The notes below the pieces were generated by a model that made no database searches, was not told the DNA's origin, and was given only the letters and a program-made list of their open reading frames with translations. Source: a candidate division WOR-3 bacterium (GTDB taxonomy: Bacteria > Hydrothermota > Hydrothermia > Hydrothermales > JAJRUZ01). Taken from it: a stretch of DNA of 46,837 nucleotides. Of this stretch, positions 25,989 to 35,100 are shown one piece after another. Numbering within the stretch: position 1 is the first letter of the stretch; the number at the start of each line of letters is the position of its first letter. Position numbers and translations under genes: made by a program. The stretch covers positions 1 through 46,837 of the forward strand of contig JBDRZL010000017.1 of assembly GCA_039803925.1 (NCBI GenBank). The letters run 5' to 3'.

Positions 25989-26831
25989 TTGAAAATAAAA
26001 GAATTAAAAAATTCTGTTATTTTAAAGGATAGTGATGAAATTCAGTTTTTAAATTATATAAAGATAGGAAATTTTTTAAATAAAAAAATGCTTTCAGCCC
26101 CAAAAATTTATTTTTATGATTTAGAAAATAAAATTGCTATTATTGAAGACCTTGGTGATAAATCTATTTTTAAAATTTATAAAAGAGATACTTTCAATTT
26201 ATATAAAAGAATAATTGATTTTTTAATAGAACTTCAGTTTAAGGCAAGAGAAGGTTTTTTAAATTTATCCTTAAAAAGGAAAAAAATTTTTGATTATGAA
26301 TCTTTAAGATGGGAGACAGATTATTTTAAAAGGGAATTCCTGATAAATTTTTTGAAATTCAAAGAAGAAAAATTAAGGGAAATTGACAGGGATTTTGATA
26401 AACTTGCAAGAGAATGTGATAAAATGCCAAAACTTTTTATGCACAGGGATTTTCAATCAACAAATATTTTTTTAAAACAAAATAAAATAAGAATAATTGA
26501 TTTTCAGACTGCTCATATAGGACCTTTCACCTATGACCTTTCATCTCTTCTTGAGGATCCTTATGTAGAAATTAATGAAAATGTTAAGGAAAACCTTTTG
26601 TTTTATTATTACGATAGAATAAAAGATAGATTTAGAAAAATGAGTTTTGATGAATTTTATCATTATTACTTACTCACTTCCTCTCAGAGGTTAATGCAGG
26701 CACTTGGTGCTTACTCTTATTTATCATTAAAAAAGAAAAAGAAATGGTTTAAAAAATTTATAAAACCTGCCTTTAAAAAATTAAAAATTATTGAAGAAAA
26801 AATAAGATTTTTTCATAAAATAATAAGGTGA
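25989..26831 (+). CDS. amgK: AmgK-like N-acetylmuramate/N-acetylglucosamine anomeric kinase
   Basis: 280 aa from TTG. An aminoglycoside-phosphotransferase fold: IAIIEDLGDKSIF (hinge strand), catalytic MHRDFQSTNIFL (HxDxxxxN) near 150 and IIDFQTAHIGPFTYDLSSLL (DFQ). AmgK phosphorylates C1 of MurNAc, and MurU then makes UDP-MurNAc. The true start is probably further upstream: codons 25962-25988 read LSGGSDRIF, the family's N-terminal nucleotide loop, but that frame offers only ATT or ATA start codons after the TAA at 25935. Its stop overlaps the next gene (GTGA). Confidence 0.8.
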   Translation: MKIKELKNSVILKDSDEIQFLNYIKIGNFLNKKMLSAPKIYFYDLENKIAIIEDLGDKSIFKIYKRDTFNLYKRIIDFLIELQFKAREGFLNLSLKRKKIFDYESLRWETDYFKREFLINFLKFKEEKLREIDRDFDKLARECDKMPKLFMHRDFQSTNIFLKQNKIRIIDFQTAHIGPFTYDLSSLLEDPYVEINENVKENLLFYYYDRIKDRFRKMSFDEFYHYYLLTSSQRLMQALGAYSYLSLKKKKKWFKKFIKPAFKKLKIIEEKIRFFHKIIR

Positions 26832-27904
26832 AAGATAAAAAAAGGTTTTTATTCCTTGACCTTTTAAGAGGTATCGCTGTTATTGAAATGATTAACGGAC
26901 ATTCCCTTGATGCTTTACTCTCAATTTCCCAGAAATCATCCCTCTTTTACCAAACCTGGATGCATGTTAGAGGATACACTGCTCCCCTTTTTCTTTTTGC
27001 TTCAGGAATAAGCTTTGCTTTATCAACAATAGATAGAAAAGAATACCTTGTTTTTTCTGAAAAATTATTTACAAGAATAAGAAGAATACTTTTTATTATT
27101 TTACTTGGTTATACCCTTCATCTTCCCTATTTTTCCTTAAGAAAAATATTATTATATTCAAAATTTAATGATTGGAATAATTTCTTTAATGTTGATATCC
27201 TTCAATGTATAGGAGTAAGCCTATTAATACTTCAATTTTTTTATTTTATTACCAAAAAGGAGAAATTTTTTTTAATTACAAACTTTTTTTTAATTTTTAT
27301 TTTTTCAATTTTAAGTTTCTTTATTAATAAAGGATTTGAACCTAATTTACCCCTCTTCTTTTATAAATATTTTAAAAATTCAAACTTTCCCTTAACACCC
27401 TTTTCCATATACCTTTTTTCAGGTTTTTTTCTCGGATATTTAGTGATAAAAAAAGAAAATAAAAATCTTTATTTCATAATTTTTGCATTAATAAATTTTT
27501 TAGTATACCTTTTATTAAAATCTTTTACAAGTTTTGTCGCCTCTATTTATTTTAAAATCTTTAACTTAACCCTTTTATCCTTAATTTTATATCAATTTGA
27601 AAATAAAGAAAATAAATTCTTGAATATTATAAAAATCGTCGGAATGGAATCACTTTTTGTATATTATTCACATCTATTAGTTGTTTATGGTTCTGCTTTC
27701 AATAAAACTTCTTTAAAATCACTTTTTTCAGGCTCTTTAAGTTTTTTTGAAATCTATCTAATAATTTTTACTCTTATATTCCTTTTTACCTTTATATCAC
27801 TTTTCTGGAATTATCTTAAAAGAGAAAAGAAAAATTTATCAAATGTGATTAAATATTCAATTTACTTTTATTTTCTTTTTAACTTGCTTTTAAGACCATA
27901 CTAA
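26828..27904 (+). CDS. DUF1624 membrane acyltransferase (NagX/HGSNAT-like)
   Basis: 358 aa, ten or so membrane helices. The start FLFLDLLRGIAVIEMINGHSLD and the following HVRGYTAPLFLFASGISFAL are typical of DUF1624 proteins, relatives of the catalytic part of heparan-alpha-glucosaminide N-acetyltransferase and of bacterial NagX. Members are linked to amino-sugar acetylation or transfer across the inner membrane. It begins with GTG overlapping the AmgK-like stop by 4 nt, so it belongs to the amino-sugar cassette. Substrate unknown. Confidence 0.75.
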   Translation: MKDKKRFLFLDLLRGIAVIEMINGHSLDALLSISQKSSLFYQTWMHVRGYTAPLFLFASGISFALSTIDRKEYLVFSEKLFTRIRRILFIILLGYTLHLPYFSLRKILLYSKFNDWNNFFNVDILQCIGVSLLILQFFYFITKKEKFFLITNFFLIFIFSILSFFINKGFEPNLPLFFYKYFKNSNFPLTPFSIYLFSGFFLGYLVIKKENKNLYFIIFALINFLVYLLLKSFTSFVASIYFKIFNLTLLSLILYQFENKENKFLNIIKIVGMESLFVYYSHLLVVYGSAFNKTSLKSLFSGSLSFFEIYLIIFTLIFLFTFISLFWNYLKREKKNLSNVIKYSIYFYFLFNLLLRPY

Positions 27905-27924
27905 AATTAAAATATATTCACCAA

Positions 27925-29364
27925 ATGTATTTTCTTTATTTATTTTTATTTTTTCCGGTCTTTTTGTTATTTGCCATCTTTGGGGCATATAGACTTTGGC
28001 TTTTACTTCTTTACAGAAATTCAGAAAAAGTAAAATTGCCCCAGAAGGAAATTAAGGAATTTCCCTTTGTTACAATTCAGATACCAATTTATAATGAGTT
28101 TAATGTAGTGGAAAGAATAGTGGAGAGTGCTGTAAAAATTGATTATCCAAAGGAAAAATTCGAAATTCAAATTCTTGATGATTCAACCGATGAAACAAAG
28201 GAACTTGTTGATAGACTTGTTGAAATTAAGAGAAAAGAAGGATTTAATATTTACGTAATAAGAAGAGATAATAGAAAGGGATTCAAAGCAGGAGCACTTA
28301 AAAATGGACTTAAATATGCAAAAGGAGAGTTTGTGGCAATATTTGATGCTGATTTTATAATACCCGCTGATTTTTTAAAAAGAACCCTTCCCTATTTTGA
28401 AAACCCAAAGGTTGGTTTTGTTCAAAGTAAATGGGATTATATAAATGAAAATGAAAACTTACTTACAAGAATTCAGGCAATGCTTTTAAGAACTCATTTC
28501 TGGCTTGAGCAGGAGGCAAAGTTTAAAAGTGGTTTCTTCTTTAATTTTAACGGAACTGCTGGAATATGGAGAAAATCTGCTATAATTGAAGCAGGTAACT
28601 GGCATGAAGATACCCTTGCAGAAGACCTTGATTTATCAATAAGAAGTCACCTTAAAGGATTCAAGGGGATTTTTTTAGATGATCTTTTAGTTTCTTCTGA
28701 ATTACCCACAGATTTTAATGCTTTTTTAATTCAGCAAAAAAGGTGGACAAAAGGAACTTTTCAGGTCGGTCTGAAGCTATGGAAAAGCATTTTGAAATCA
28801 AATTTAGATAGAGAGGATAAACTTAATATTTTAATCCATACCCTTTCACCTTTCCTTTACCTTTTAAATGTAATCTACTTTGCTATTATTTGGCCTTTAT
28901 CAAGATATTCACATATACTCTTTGGACTTCTTGTTCTTTTTCTTGGTATGGTAAATTTATATAACATATGGACAATAGATAAAAAAGTAAGAAAAGATTA
29001 CTTATATGAGTGGAGACTTAAAGATATGTTTTATTTGATAATAGTTTTTACTTCTTTCTGTTTTGAAGGAACAAAAGCTGTTCTTGAAGCAATTTTCAAA
29101 AAGGATTTTATTTTTGAAAGAACTCCAAAAAAGGGAAATGGGACAAGAAAAGCTTACTCTGTAAAATATGAGATAGGTATATCAGAAACTTTAAAAATTT
29201 TCTATTCCTTTATTTCCATTTTTTTAGCTTTCAAACTGAAAATCTGGGGTGCGCTTCCATGGCTTTTACTTTTTTCTTTAAGTAGCCTTTATTACTTTGT
29301 AAAACATATTAATATTTTTAGTACAAATGTAGCAATAGAAAAAAACGTTCTTACAAAAAGATAG
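27925..29364 (+). CDS. Membrane glycosyltransferase family 2 (cellulose-synthase-like)
   Basis: 479 aa. One N-terminal helix, a cytosolic GT2 domain and four or so C-terminal helices. Motifs: VTIQIPIYNEFNVVERIV, ILDDSTDETKELV, FDADFIIP (DxD), EDLDLSIRSH, and QQKRWTKGTFQ (QxxRW). This is a processive-type beta-glycosyltransferase architecture, as in cellulose or mannan synthases and CsbB-like enzymes. No partner subunit or PilZ domain is present. It follows the amino-sugar cassette after 20 nt and ends the long plus-strand run; product unknown. Confidence 0.9.
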   Translation: MYFLYLFLFFPVFLLFAIFGAYRLWLLLLYRNSEKVKLPQKEIKEFPFVTIQIPIYNEFNVVERIVESAVKIDYPKEKFEIQILDDSTDETKELVDRLVEIKRKEGFNIYVIRRDNRKGFKAGALKNGLKYAKGEFVAIFDADFIIPADFLKRTLPYFENPKVGFVQSKWDYINENENLLTRIQAMLLRTHFWLEQEAKFKSGFFFNFNGTAGIWRKSAIIEAGNWHEDTLAEDLDLSIRSHLKGFKGIFLDDLLVSSELPTDFNAFLIQQKRWTKGTFQVGLKLWKSILKSNLDREDKLNILIHTLSPFLYLLNVIYFAIIWPLSRYSHILFGLLVLFLGMVNLYNIWTIDKKVRKDYLYEWRLKDMFYLIIVFTSFCFEGTKAVLEAIFKKDFIFERTPKKGNGTRKAYSVKYEIGISETLKIFYSFISIFLAFKLKIWGALPWLLLFSLSSLYYFVKHINIFSTNVAIEKNVLTKR

Positions 29365-29369
29365 TATAT

Positions 29370-29399
29370 TTGAAAAATTTATCATTAAATATTTATAAT
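29370..29399 (+). promoter_or_regulatory. Sigma-70-type promoter
   Basis: TTGAAA (29370-29375), 18-nt spacer, TATAAT (29394-29399), 27 nt before the ATG at 29427. Confidence 0.6.
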
Positions 29400-29426
29400 A
29401 GTAAAAAGTAATATTAGAAAGCAAAA

Positions 29427-29924
29427 ATGAAAAAATATCTCTTAAAATTTGAAAAGGTTTTTAACTTTTTTGAAAAATACAAAATAAATTTCGCAATCTT
29501 CGGCGATACAGCGGTATATATGTGGGGGGTTAGAAAAAAAATAAGATATATAGACTTAATAATTGATTTTGAAGATAAGAACCTTGAAAGATTTATAAAA
29601 TTAATGCAGAATATGGGGATGAAAATAAAAGGAAATATAAAATACAAATTTTTATATGAGTATTTAAAAAACAAAGAAAGTTTTCAAGAGGAATTTTTAT
29701 TTTTTTATCACAGGAGAATTTTTCCATGGAGAATTAAACTGCACTTAAAAGAAAATATAAAGGATTATAAGATTGTAGAAAAAAAACTTGGTGAAACAAA
29801 AGTTTATGTTATATCCTTAGAAGACCTTATTAATTTAAAGAAAAGAAAATTAAATTTAAAAACATTACAGGACCTCCATTTTATGAAAAATGTGTTTTCC
29901 AATACCCTTGAAAAAGTCCCTTAA
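29427..29924 (+). CDS. Nucleotidyltransferase-like protein (AbiEii/MNT-like, degenerate)
   Basis: 165 aa. NFAIFGDTAVYMWGVRKKIRYIDLIIDF matches the start of small nucleotidyltransferases (GGxAxxxWG..R.T.DID), but the usual GG is GD and the paired DxD is IDLIID. The C-terminal VISLEDLINLKKRKLNLKTLQDLHFMKNVF matches the closing helices of the same group. Such proteins serve as toxins, antitoxins or sugar/antibiotic modifiers. No partner toxin or antitoxin gene is beside it. It has its own promoter and stands alone, convergent with the next gene. Confidence 0.55.
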   Translation: MKKYLLKFEKVFNFFEKYKINFAIFGDTAVYMWGVRKKIRYIDLIIDFEDKNLERFIKLMQNMGMKIKGNIKYKFLYEYLKNKESFQEEFLFFYHRRIFPWRIKLHLKENIKDYKIVEKKLGETKVYVISLEDLINLKKRKLNLKTLQDLHFMKNVFSNTLEKVP

Positions 29925-29936
29925 GTTTTAACTAAC

Positions 29937-30878
29937 TTACCTTCCGGCTAAAAGCCCGAAAGTTATTTCAACTCCTGAATCAGGACCATTATTTAAAATA
30001 AAAAGGTATTTTGCATTTATAATAAATTGAATATCATATGTGTGAAAAAGAATAAAACCCCCACCTATTCCAAGAGCAGGTCCATTTCCTCCAGCAATTT
30101 TGCGACCACTACCATCATTAAACCAATATCCGTTTTCATAAATATCAGGCATAAAATAGTAACCAGGCACAAATTCATAAAATAGAGCATTATCTCCGGT
30201 TGAAGTATAAAACCTTACAGGAAATTCAAATCCAAAACCTCTTGAAAAAACAGCATATTCAAGGGAAACTGATGTCTTTTTTACTTCATAATGAAATCCA
30301 AGAATAAATCTTGATAGATTCAAAGGAACATCCCTATTTTCATCATAATATCCTGTTAAAGGGAAAATTGAACCTACCCTTGCAGTTAAATATCTCCTCG
30401 TTCGTCTCTTTCTTGGTTCTTCTTCAGCTTCATAACCTGTGATTGTTTCTGTTGAAACGACTTTTTCAATGCTTTTTCCTTCATATACAGATTTTGCCAT
30501 TCTCTCAACAATAATATTTAAATCTGATTCCCTGTCAGCAACATCTCTCTGATTGTAAACAAATTTACCTTCCTTTGAATTAAAAACTTTAACCCTTAAG
30601 AGGTATTTTTCACCGAGTCTATCAAGATAAACAAATACTATATTTTCCAAATCGTATTCTTCCGAATATTTTTTTAAACAAGTGTCACTTTCACATTCTT
30701 TTACTTTAAGAAAAAACTCTTGAACCTTATTCCTTTCAAGAACACTTCCATAAGAGGAAAGTTCCTCCTCCATATAATCAATAACAATTCTATAAACATT
30801 GGAATCTACATTTCTTGATTCATAAGGTAAAACCGCATAGGCATACTTATTTATAAAGAAAAATGCTATTAAATTCAT
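29937..30878 (-). CDS. Exported protein of unknown function, putative outer-membrane beta-barrel
   Basis: 313 aa, not recognised as a named family. A short hydrophobic start (LIAFFFINKYAYAV) may be a signal peptide. Residues 15-130 read like a CsgG/TolB-N-type strand-helix domain (YESRNVDSNVYRIVIDYMEEELSS, VLERNKVQEFF, with a Cys pair ECESDTC). A basic linker near 155-165 (PRKRRTRR) leads into a C-terminal half with many short amphipathic strands (about 165-313), which suggests a small beta-barrel. It has a good promoter and a strong Shine-Dalgarno (AAAAAAGGAGG). Confidence 0.55.
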   Translation of the reverse strand: MNLIAFFFINKYAYAVLPYESRNVDSNVYRIVIDYMEEELSSYGSVLERNKVQEFFLKVKECESDTCLKKYSEEYDLENIVFVYLDRLGEKYLLRVKVFNSKEGKFVYNQRDVADRESDLNIIVERMAKSVYEGKSIEKVVSTETITGYEAEEEPRKRRTRRYLTARVGSIFPLTGYYDENRDVPLNLSRFILGFHYEVKKTSVSLEYAVFSRGFGFEFPVRFYTSTGDNALFYEFVPGYYFMPDIYENGYWFNDGSGRKIAGGNGPALGIGGGFILFHTYDIQFIINAKYLFILNNGPDSGVEITFGLLAGR

Positions 30879-30899
30879 ATTTAACCTCCTTTTTTATAT

Positions 30900-30927
30900 T
30901 TTATACTCTTCACAAATAATAAGTCAA
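30900..30927 (-). promoter_or_regulatory. Sigma-70-type promoter for the envelope protein gene
   Basis: Minus strand TTGACT (30927-30922), 16-nt spacer, TATAAA (30905-30900). The -35 lies inside the last codons of the upstream radical SAM gene. Confidence 0.65.
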
Positions 30928-32309
30928 TTAAAAAATTTTTTCATAAGTTCCTTGAAAGAAAGGTTTTCTTTTATATTCTTATTTAAAATTTTTGCAAAAT
31001 CTTTTATTTTTTCGTAAAGTTCAAAACCTATATCCTTATTACCTTTAAAATAAATGGATTTATTTGAAAGAAGAGGGTCCGTATCTTTATCAAAAAAATT
31101 TGTTGAAGGCACAGGTGAAAATTGAGCAGGATAAATTTTTATCTTTTTATTATAAAGATATTCGTAACTCTTCAAAATTTCATCAAAATCATCATCCTCA
31201 GTTCCTATAAGAACATAGCAACCTATCTCATCAAATCCAGCCTTCCTTAAATTTGTAATTGCATCCTCAAAGTGTTTTAAAGTAAGCTTTTTTGACCATT
31301 TGTTTTTAAGTTTTTCCTCATTAATTGTTTCAAATCCTATTCTTATTGTTTTAAAATTTGCCTTCTTTAAAAGATAAGCCATCTCCTCATCTATATACCT
31401 TGCATGAATTGCATTGGGAGTGTGAATTCTTATATCAAGATTTTTTTCTATTAATTTTTTTAAAAAATTTTTAAATTTTTCCTTAGGGTACAAAAGTGCA
31501 TCATCATAAAAGGCTAAATCTTTTGCTTTCTTAATTTTATTTATTCTTTCTATCTCATCTATTATCTTTTCATCCCCAAGCTCATAAAACTCTGGAAACA
31601 AAAGGTTTGATACGCAATAGGAACAACTGAAAGGACACCCAAAGGACCTTAAAATTGCAAAATGTTTTAAAATTGGATAATCAAAATAAATGTCAAAACA
31701 GATATTATCCCTTTTTAAATACTTATCAATATCAATTTCTACATCCATTATTTTTGATAATTTTTCCAAAATATTCTTTATTTTTCTTTCAGAAATAATA
31801 ATTGTATCGTAAAAATTTTTTTCAGCATGTTCTCTGCATAGAAAAACATACCTTCCTCCAAGTATGTATATAGATTGAGGATAGAATTCCTTCAAAAAAT
31901 CAATTGTTTTTCTTATCCCAGGATACCAGTAAGTCATTCCACTTGTTATAAGAATGTAATCAAAATTATCAAAATTTTTTAAATAATCTCTTAAAATATT
32001 TTCATACCACCCATAAATTTTATATTTTCTTTTTATATCCTTTAATAAAGAGGGTTTTTCAATTTCTTTTGAGGGGAACTTTCCGGTACTGAAACTTTTA
32101 TCCTTTATTTTCTTTAAATCTTTTTCACCTAATTTTTCCCTGAAAAAGGGATTGTGCCTATCAAGAAAATCAAGAAGAAAAACCTTAAAACCCTCTCTTT
32201 TTAAAATACTACCCAGCACTAAAAGACCAAGGGGTTTGATCCAGAAATCATATAAAGAAAAATCAGTCACCCAGGGATTTACAAGGAGAATTTTAAAATT
32301 CTTTTTCAT
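30924..32309 (-). CDS. B12-binding-domain radical SAM protein
   Basis: 461 aa. The N-terminal part is cobalamin-binding-domain-like: NFKILLVNPW, PLGLLVLGSILKREGFKVFLLDFLD, and YILITSGMTYWYPGIRKTIDFLKEFYPQSIYILGG in separate strands. A radical SAM core follows with the cluster motif CPFSCSYC near residues 225-232. RLGFETINEEKL-type barrel strands (IRIGFETINEE) appear later. The B12 DxHxxG signature is not obvious. These proteins modify lipids, cofactors or RiPPs; the target is unknown. A TATTAT box 9 nt before the ATG may be its -10. Confidence 0.8.
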   Translation of the reverse strand: MKKNFKILLVNPWVTDFSLYDFWIKPLGLLVLGSILKREGFKVFLLDFLDRHNPFFREKLGEKDLKKIKDKSFSTGKFPSKEIEKPSLLKDIKRKYKIYGWYENILRDYLKNFDNFDYILITSGMTYWYPGIRKTIDFLKEFYPQSIYILGGRYVFLCREHAEKNFYDTIIISERKIKNILEKLSKIMDVEIDIDKYLKRDNICFDIYFDYPILKHFAILRSFGCPFSCSYCVSNLLFPEFYELGDEKIIDEIERINKIKKAKDLAFYDDALLYPKEKFKNFLKKLIEKNLDIRIHTPNAIHARYIDEEMAYLLKKANFKTIRIGFETINEEKLKNKWSKKLTLKHFEDAITNLRKAGFDEIGCYVLIGTEDDDFDEILKSYEYLYNKKIKIYPAQFSPVPSTNFFDKDTDPLLSNKSIYFKGNKDIGFELYEKIKDFAKILNKNIKENLSFKELMKKFFN

Positions 32310-32339
32310 TTTCTTAAAATAATATCTTTAAAATAATAA

Positions 32340-32352
32340 GAGTTCAATTCTC
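32340..32352 (+). promoter_or_regulatory. Variant of the T-loop-like leader motif
   Basis: GAGTTCAATTCTC, 25 nt before the ATG at 32378. It keeps the GTTCAANTC core of the GGTTCAAATCC motif, with a 3-bp closing stem. Weaker evidence than the exact copies. Confidence 0.3.
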
Positions 32353-32377
32353 TTTTTAAAAAAGTTAAGTAAACAGG

Positions 32378-33421
32378 ATGATAGTAATTTTTTATCTAAT
32401 CCTCCAACAATTAGAAATAAAAGAGTTTATTTACAAGGGAGAAGAAAAATACTTTGAATATATTGAAAAACTTACATCAGGTGGTGATAATGCTGAAGCC
32501 TATTTCTCCTTTGATAATACAAGAATCATCTTTCAGAGAAGTGATTACAAAAAATATATGTGCGACCAGATTTTCATATACGATTTAAAAAAGAAAAAGT
32601 ATAACCTTGTTTCAAGGGGTAAGGGTAGAACAACTTGTGCTTATTTTATGCCAGACGGTAAAAATATTATATATTCCTCAACACATCACATATCTCCTGA
32701 ATGTCCTGAAGTTCCAAAACTTGATATAAAAAGATATTACTGGCCTATATTTCCCTATGATATTTTTATGTTTAATTTAGAAAAAAAAGAGCTTAAAAGG
32801 TTAACAGATAACCCTTTTTATGATGCTGAAGCAACTGTAAATGAAAAGGGAGAAATAGTTTTTACATCTTTAAGGGACGGTGATATTGGAATATATATGT
32901 TAAACCCAGAAAATGGTGAAGTTAAAAAAGTTATAAATCTGTATGGTTATGAAGGTGGACCCTATTTTATGCCAGGAAATGAATATATACTTTATAGGGC
33001 ATTTTATCCTGAAAATGAGGAAGAGTTAAAAAATTATAAAGAACTTATTGAAAAAAATATTGTTGCACCTTTAAGACTTGAAATCTATATGGTTAAAAGA
33101 GATGGTTCAGAAATAAAAAAATTGACAAACTTTGGAAAAATTTCCTTTGCACCCTTTCCCCATCCAAAGGGTAAATACATTATTTTTTCTGCTAACCTTG
33201 ATAAAGATAAACCCTTTAATTTTGACCTTTATATAATGAAAACAGATGGAAGTGATCTTGAAAGGATAACTTACTTTGAGGGCTTTGACTCCTTTCCGAT
33301 GTTTTCCTGGGATGGAAAATACCTTGTTTTCTGTTCAAACAGAAAGGGAGAAACTGAGAGGGAAACAAATGTATTTATAGCAAAATTAAAGGAGGAGTTT
33401 ATTAGAAAACTTGAAGAATAA
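32378..33421 (+). CDS. TolB-like beta-propeller protein (PD40 repeats)
   Basis: 347 aa. A short hydrophobic start (MIVIFYLILQQ) is a possible signal peptide. Several WD40-like PD40 repeats are readable, each with a strand pair such as AYFSFDNTRIIFQRSD, AYFMPDGKNIIYSS, ATVNEKGEIVFTSLRDGD, PYFMPGNEYILYRAF, PFPHPKGKYIIFSANLD and PMFSWDGKYLVFCSNR. This gives a six- or seven-bladed propeller as in TolB, usually periplasmic and protein-binding. No tol/pal partners are nearby. The NeuA-like gene overlaps its end by 11 nt. Confidence 0.8.
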   Translation: MIVIFYLILQQLEIKEFIYKGEEKYFEYIEKLTSGGDNAEAYFSFDNTRIIFQRSDYKKYMCDQIFIYDLKKKKYNLVSRGKGRTTCAYFMPDGKNIIYSSTHHISPECPEVPKLDIKRYYWPIFPYDIFMFNLEKKELKRLTDNPFYDAEATVNEKGEIVFTSLRDGDIGIYMLNPENGEVKKVINLYGYEGGPYFMPGNEYILYRAFYPENEEELKNYKELIEKNIVAPLRLEIYMVKRDGSEIKKLTNFGKISFAPFPHPKGKYIIFSANLDKDKPFNFDLYIMKTDGSDLERITYFEGFDSFPMFSWDGKYLVFCSNRKGETERETNVFIAKLKEEFIRKLEE

Positions 33422-34094
33422 ATTGCTCTGTATAATACCTGCAAGAGCCTCTTCAAGGAGGCTTAAAAATAAAAATATCTATCCACTTCTTGGAAAACCA
33501 CTTATCTTATATACAATTGAAGAGGCATTAAAAAGCGGGATTTTTGATAGAATAGTTATCTCAACTGATTCTGAGGAAATAAAAAAATTAAGTTTAGAAA
33601 AAGGTGTAGATGTTATCAAGAGGCCTGCAAAATTATCAGGTGACAAAGCAAAAATTATAAGTGCAGTATTTCATGTTTTAAAAAAATTAAAAGAAGAATT
33701 TAACTATATATTTTTATTACAACCAACATCACCTTTAAGGGATAAAAACGATATATTAAAGGCTTTTGATAAAATAAAAAGGGAAAGAGCTGATTTTCTT
33801 GTAAGTGTTACTGATTTTGAAAAACCTTTTAAATGGGCAATTTATAAAAAAAACAAATTCTTTGATTTTTACTTCTCAAAGAAATTCAGAAAAAAACTAT
33901 TTTTACCAAATGGAGCTATTTTTATAGCAAAGCAAAAAGCTCTTTTAAAGGAAAAAACCTTTTATGGAAAAAAATTAACCATATACTATATGCCAAGGGA
34001 AAAATCTATTGATATAGACACAATATATGATTTAAAAATGACTGAAATTATTTTAAAATTAAAAAATGAAACTGAAAGATCTAACAAAAGATAG
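33411..34094 (+). CDS. neuA: CMP-nonulosonate (sialic/legionaminic-type) synthetase
   Basis: 227 aa. CIIPARASSRRLKNKNI is the CTP-binding P-loop-like start of acylneuraminate cytidylyltransferases; GKPLILYTIEEAL, IVISTDSEEI, LQPTSPLRDKNDI and FLPNGAIFIAK follow in the usual order. It activates a nine-carbon acid sugar to CMP for transfer to a glycan. The start is TTG at 33411, supported by an internal GGAGGAG at 33391-33397. It overlaps NeuB by 29 nt. Whether the sugar is sialic, legionaminic or pseudaminic acid cannot be decided, because no epimerase or acetyltransferase is adjacent. Confidence 0.88.
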   Translation: MKNKLLCIIPARASSRRLKNKNIYPLLGKPLILYTIEEALKSGIFDRIVISTDSEEIKKLSLEKGVDVIKRPAKLSGDKAKIISAVFHVLKKLKEEFNYIFLLQPTSPLRDKNDILKAFDKIKRERADFLVSVTDFEKPFKWAIYKKNKFFDFYFSKKFRKKLFLPNGAIFIAKQKALLKEKTFYGKKLTIYYMPREKSIDIDTIYDLKMTEIILKLKNETERSNKR

Positions 34095-35100
34095 AACTTT
34101 TTTAATAGCAGAAGCAGGTGATAACCATAATGGTTCAAGGGATTTAGCCCTTTATTTATGTGATCTTGCTAAAAAGGCAAGCTGTGATTCTGTTAAATTT
34201 CAGACCTTCATAACAGAAGAGGTTATTTCAAGGGGAACAGAGAAAGCACCCTATCAGAAAAGAAAAGATGAATCAGAGGATATGTATGAGATGTGTAAGA
34301 AACTGGAACTTTCCTTTGAAGATTTTAAGATTATAAAAAATTACTGTGATAAAATTGGAATTTTATTTTTCTCAACCCCTTATGATATAAGATCAGCAGA
34401 ATTTTTAAATGAAATTGGTGTTCCATTTTTTAAAATAAGTTCAACAGACTTAAACAACTTTTATCTTCTTGATGTAATAGCAGAATTTAAAAAACCAGTT
34501 ATAATTTCAACAGGAATGGCAGATTTAGAGGAAGTGAAAAAAACTTACGAATTTTTAAAAGAAAGAAAGGTTCCTGAAATTGCTATACTTCAGTGCACTT
34601 CGGAATATCCAGCACCTTTTGATGAACTCAATTTGAAAGTTATTGAAAATTTTAAAAGAGAATTTAAAGATGCAATAATAGGTTTTTCTGACCATTCAGA
34701 AGGATACCTTGCAAGTTGTATTGCAGTTTCTCTTGGAGCAAAAATTATTGAAAAACATTTCACTCTATGGAAAGGTCTTCCTGGTCCAGATCATAAGGCT
34801 TCCCTTTCACCTGAAGAGCTCTTTTTATGGGTTAAAAATATAAGATTAACAGAAAAAATGCTCGGTGATGGAATTAAAAGAATAACAAAAAGTGAAATTG
34901 AAGTAAAAAAAGTTGCAAGAAGATCAATTTATTTGAAAAGAAATAAAAGAAAAGGAGAAATAATTGAAAAGAATGATATTGTAGCTTTAAGACCAATAAA
35001 AGGCATAACACCTGATAGAGTTTATGAAGTTTTAGGGAAAAAGTTAAAAAGGGATAAAAAGAAATTTGAGCCCCTTTTTGAAGAGGATTTAGAGGATTAG
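34066..35100 (+). CDS. neuB: N-acetylneuraminate/legionaminate-type synthase (NeuB family)
   Basis: 344 aa. The TIM-barrel domain shows FLIAEAGDNHNGS, VKFQTF, FFSTPYD, FKISSTD, ISTGMAD, LQCTSEYP, GFSDHSEG and IIEKHFTLW, and a C-terminal SAF antifreeze-like domain covers about 280-344 (RRSIYLKRNKRKGEIIEKNDI). It condenses phosphoenolpyruvate with a six-carbon amino sugar. Together with NeuA it decorates surface glycan. It converges on the LuxE-like gene with a 4-nt overlap of the two 3' ends. Confidence 0.92.
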   Translation: MKLKDLTKDRTFLIAEAGDNHNGSRDLALYLCDLAKKASCDSVKFQTFITEEVISRGTEKAPYQKRKDESEDMYEMCKKLELSFEDFKIIKNYCDKIGILFFSTPYDIRSAEFLNEIGVPFFKISSTDLNNFYLLDVIAEFKKPVIISTGMADLEEVKKTYEFLKERKVPEIAILQCTSEYPAPFDELNLKVIENFKREFKDAIIGFSDHSEGYLASCIAVSLGAKIIEKHFTLWKGLPGPDHKASLSPEELFLWVKNIRLTEKMLGDGIKRITKSEIEVKKVARRSIYLKRNKRKGEIIEKNDIVALRPIKGITPDRVYEVLGKKLKRDKKKFEPLFEEDLED

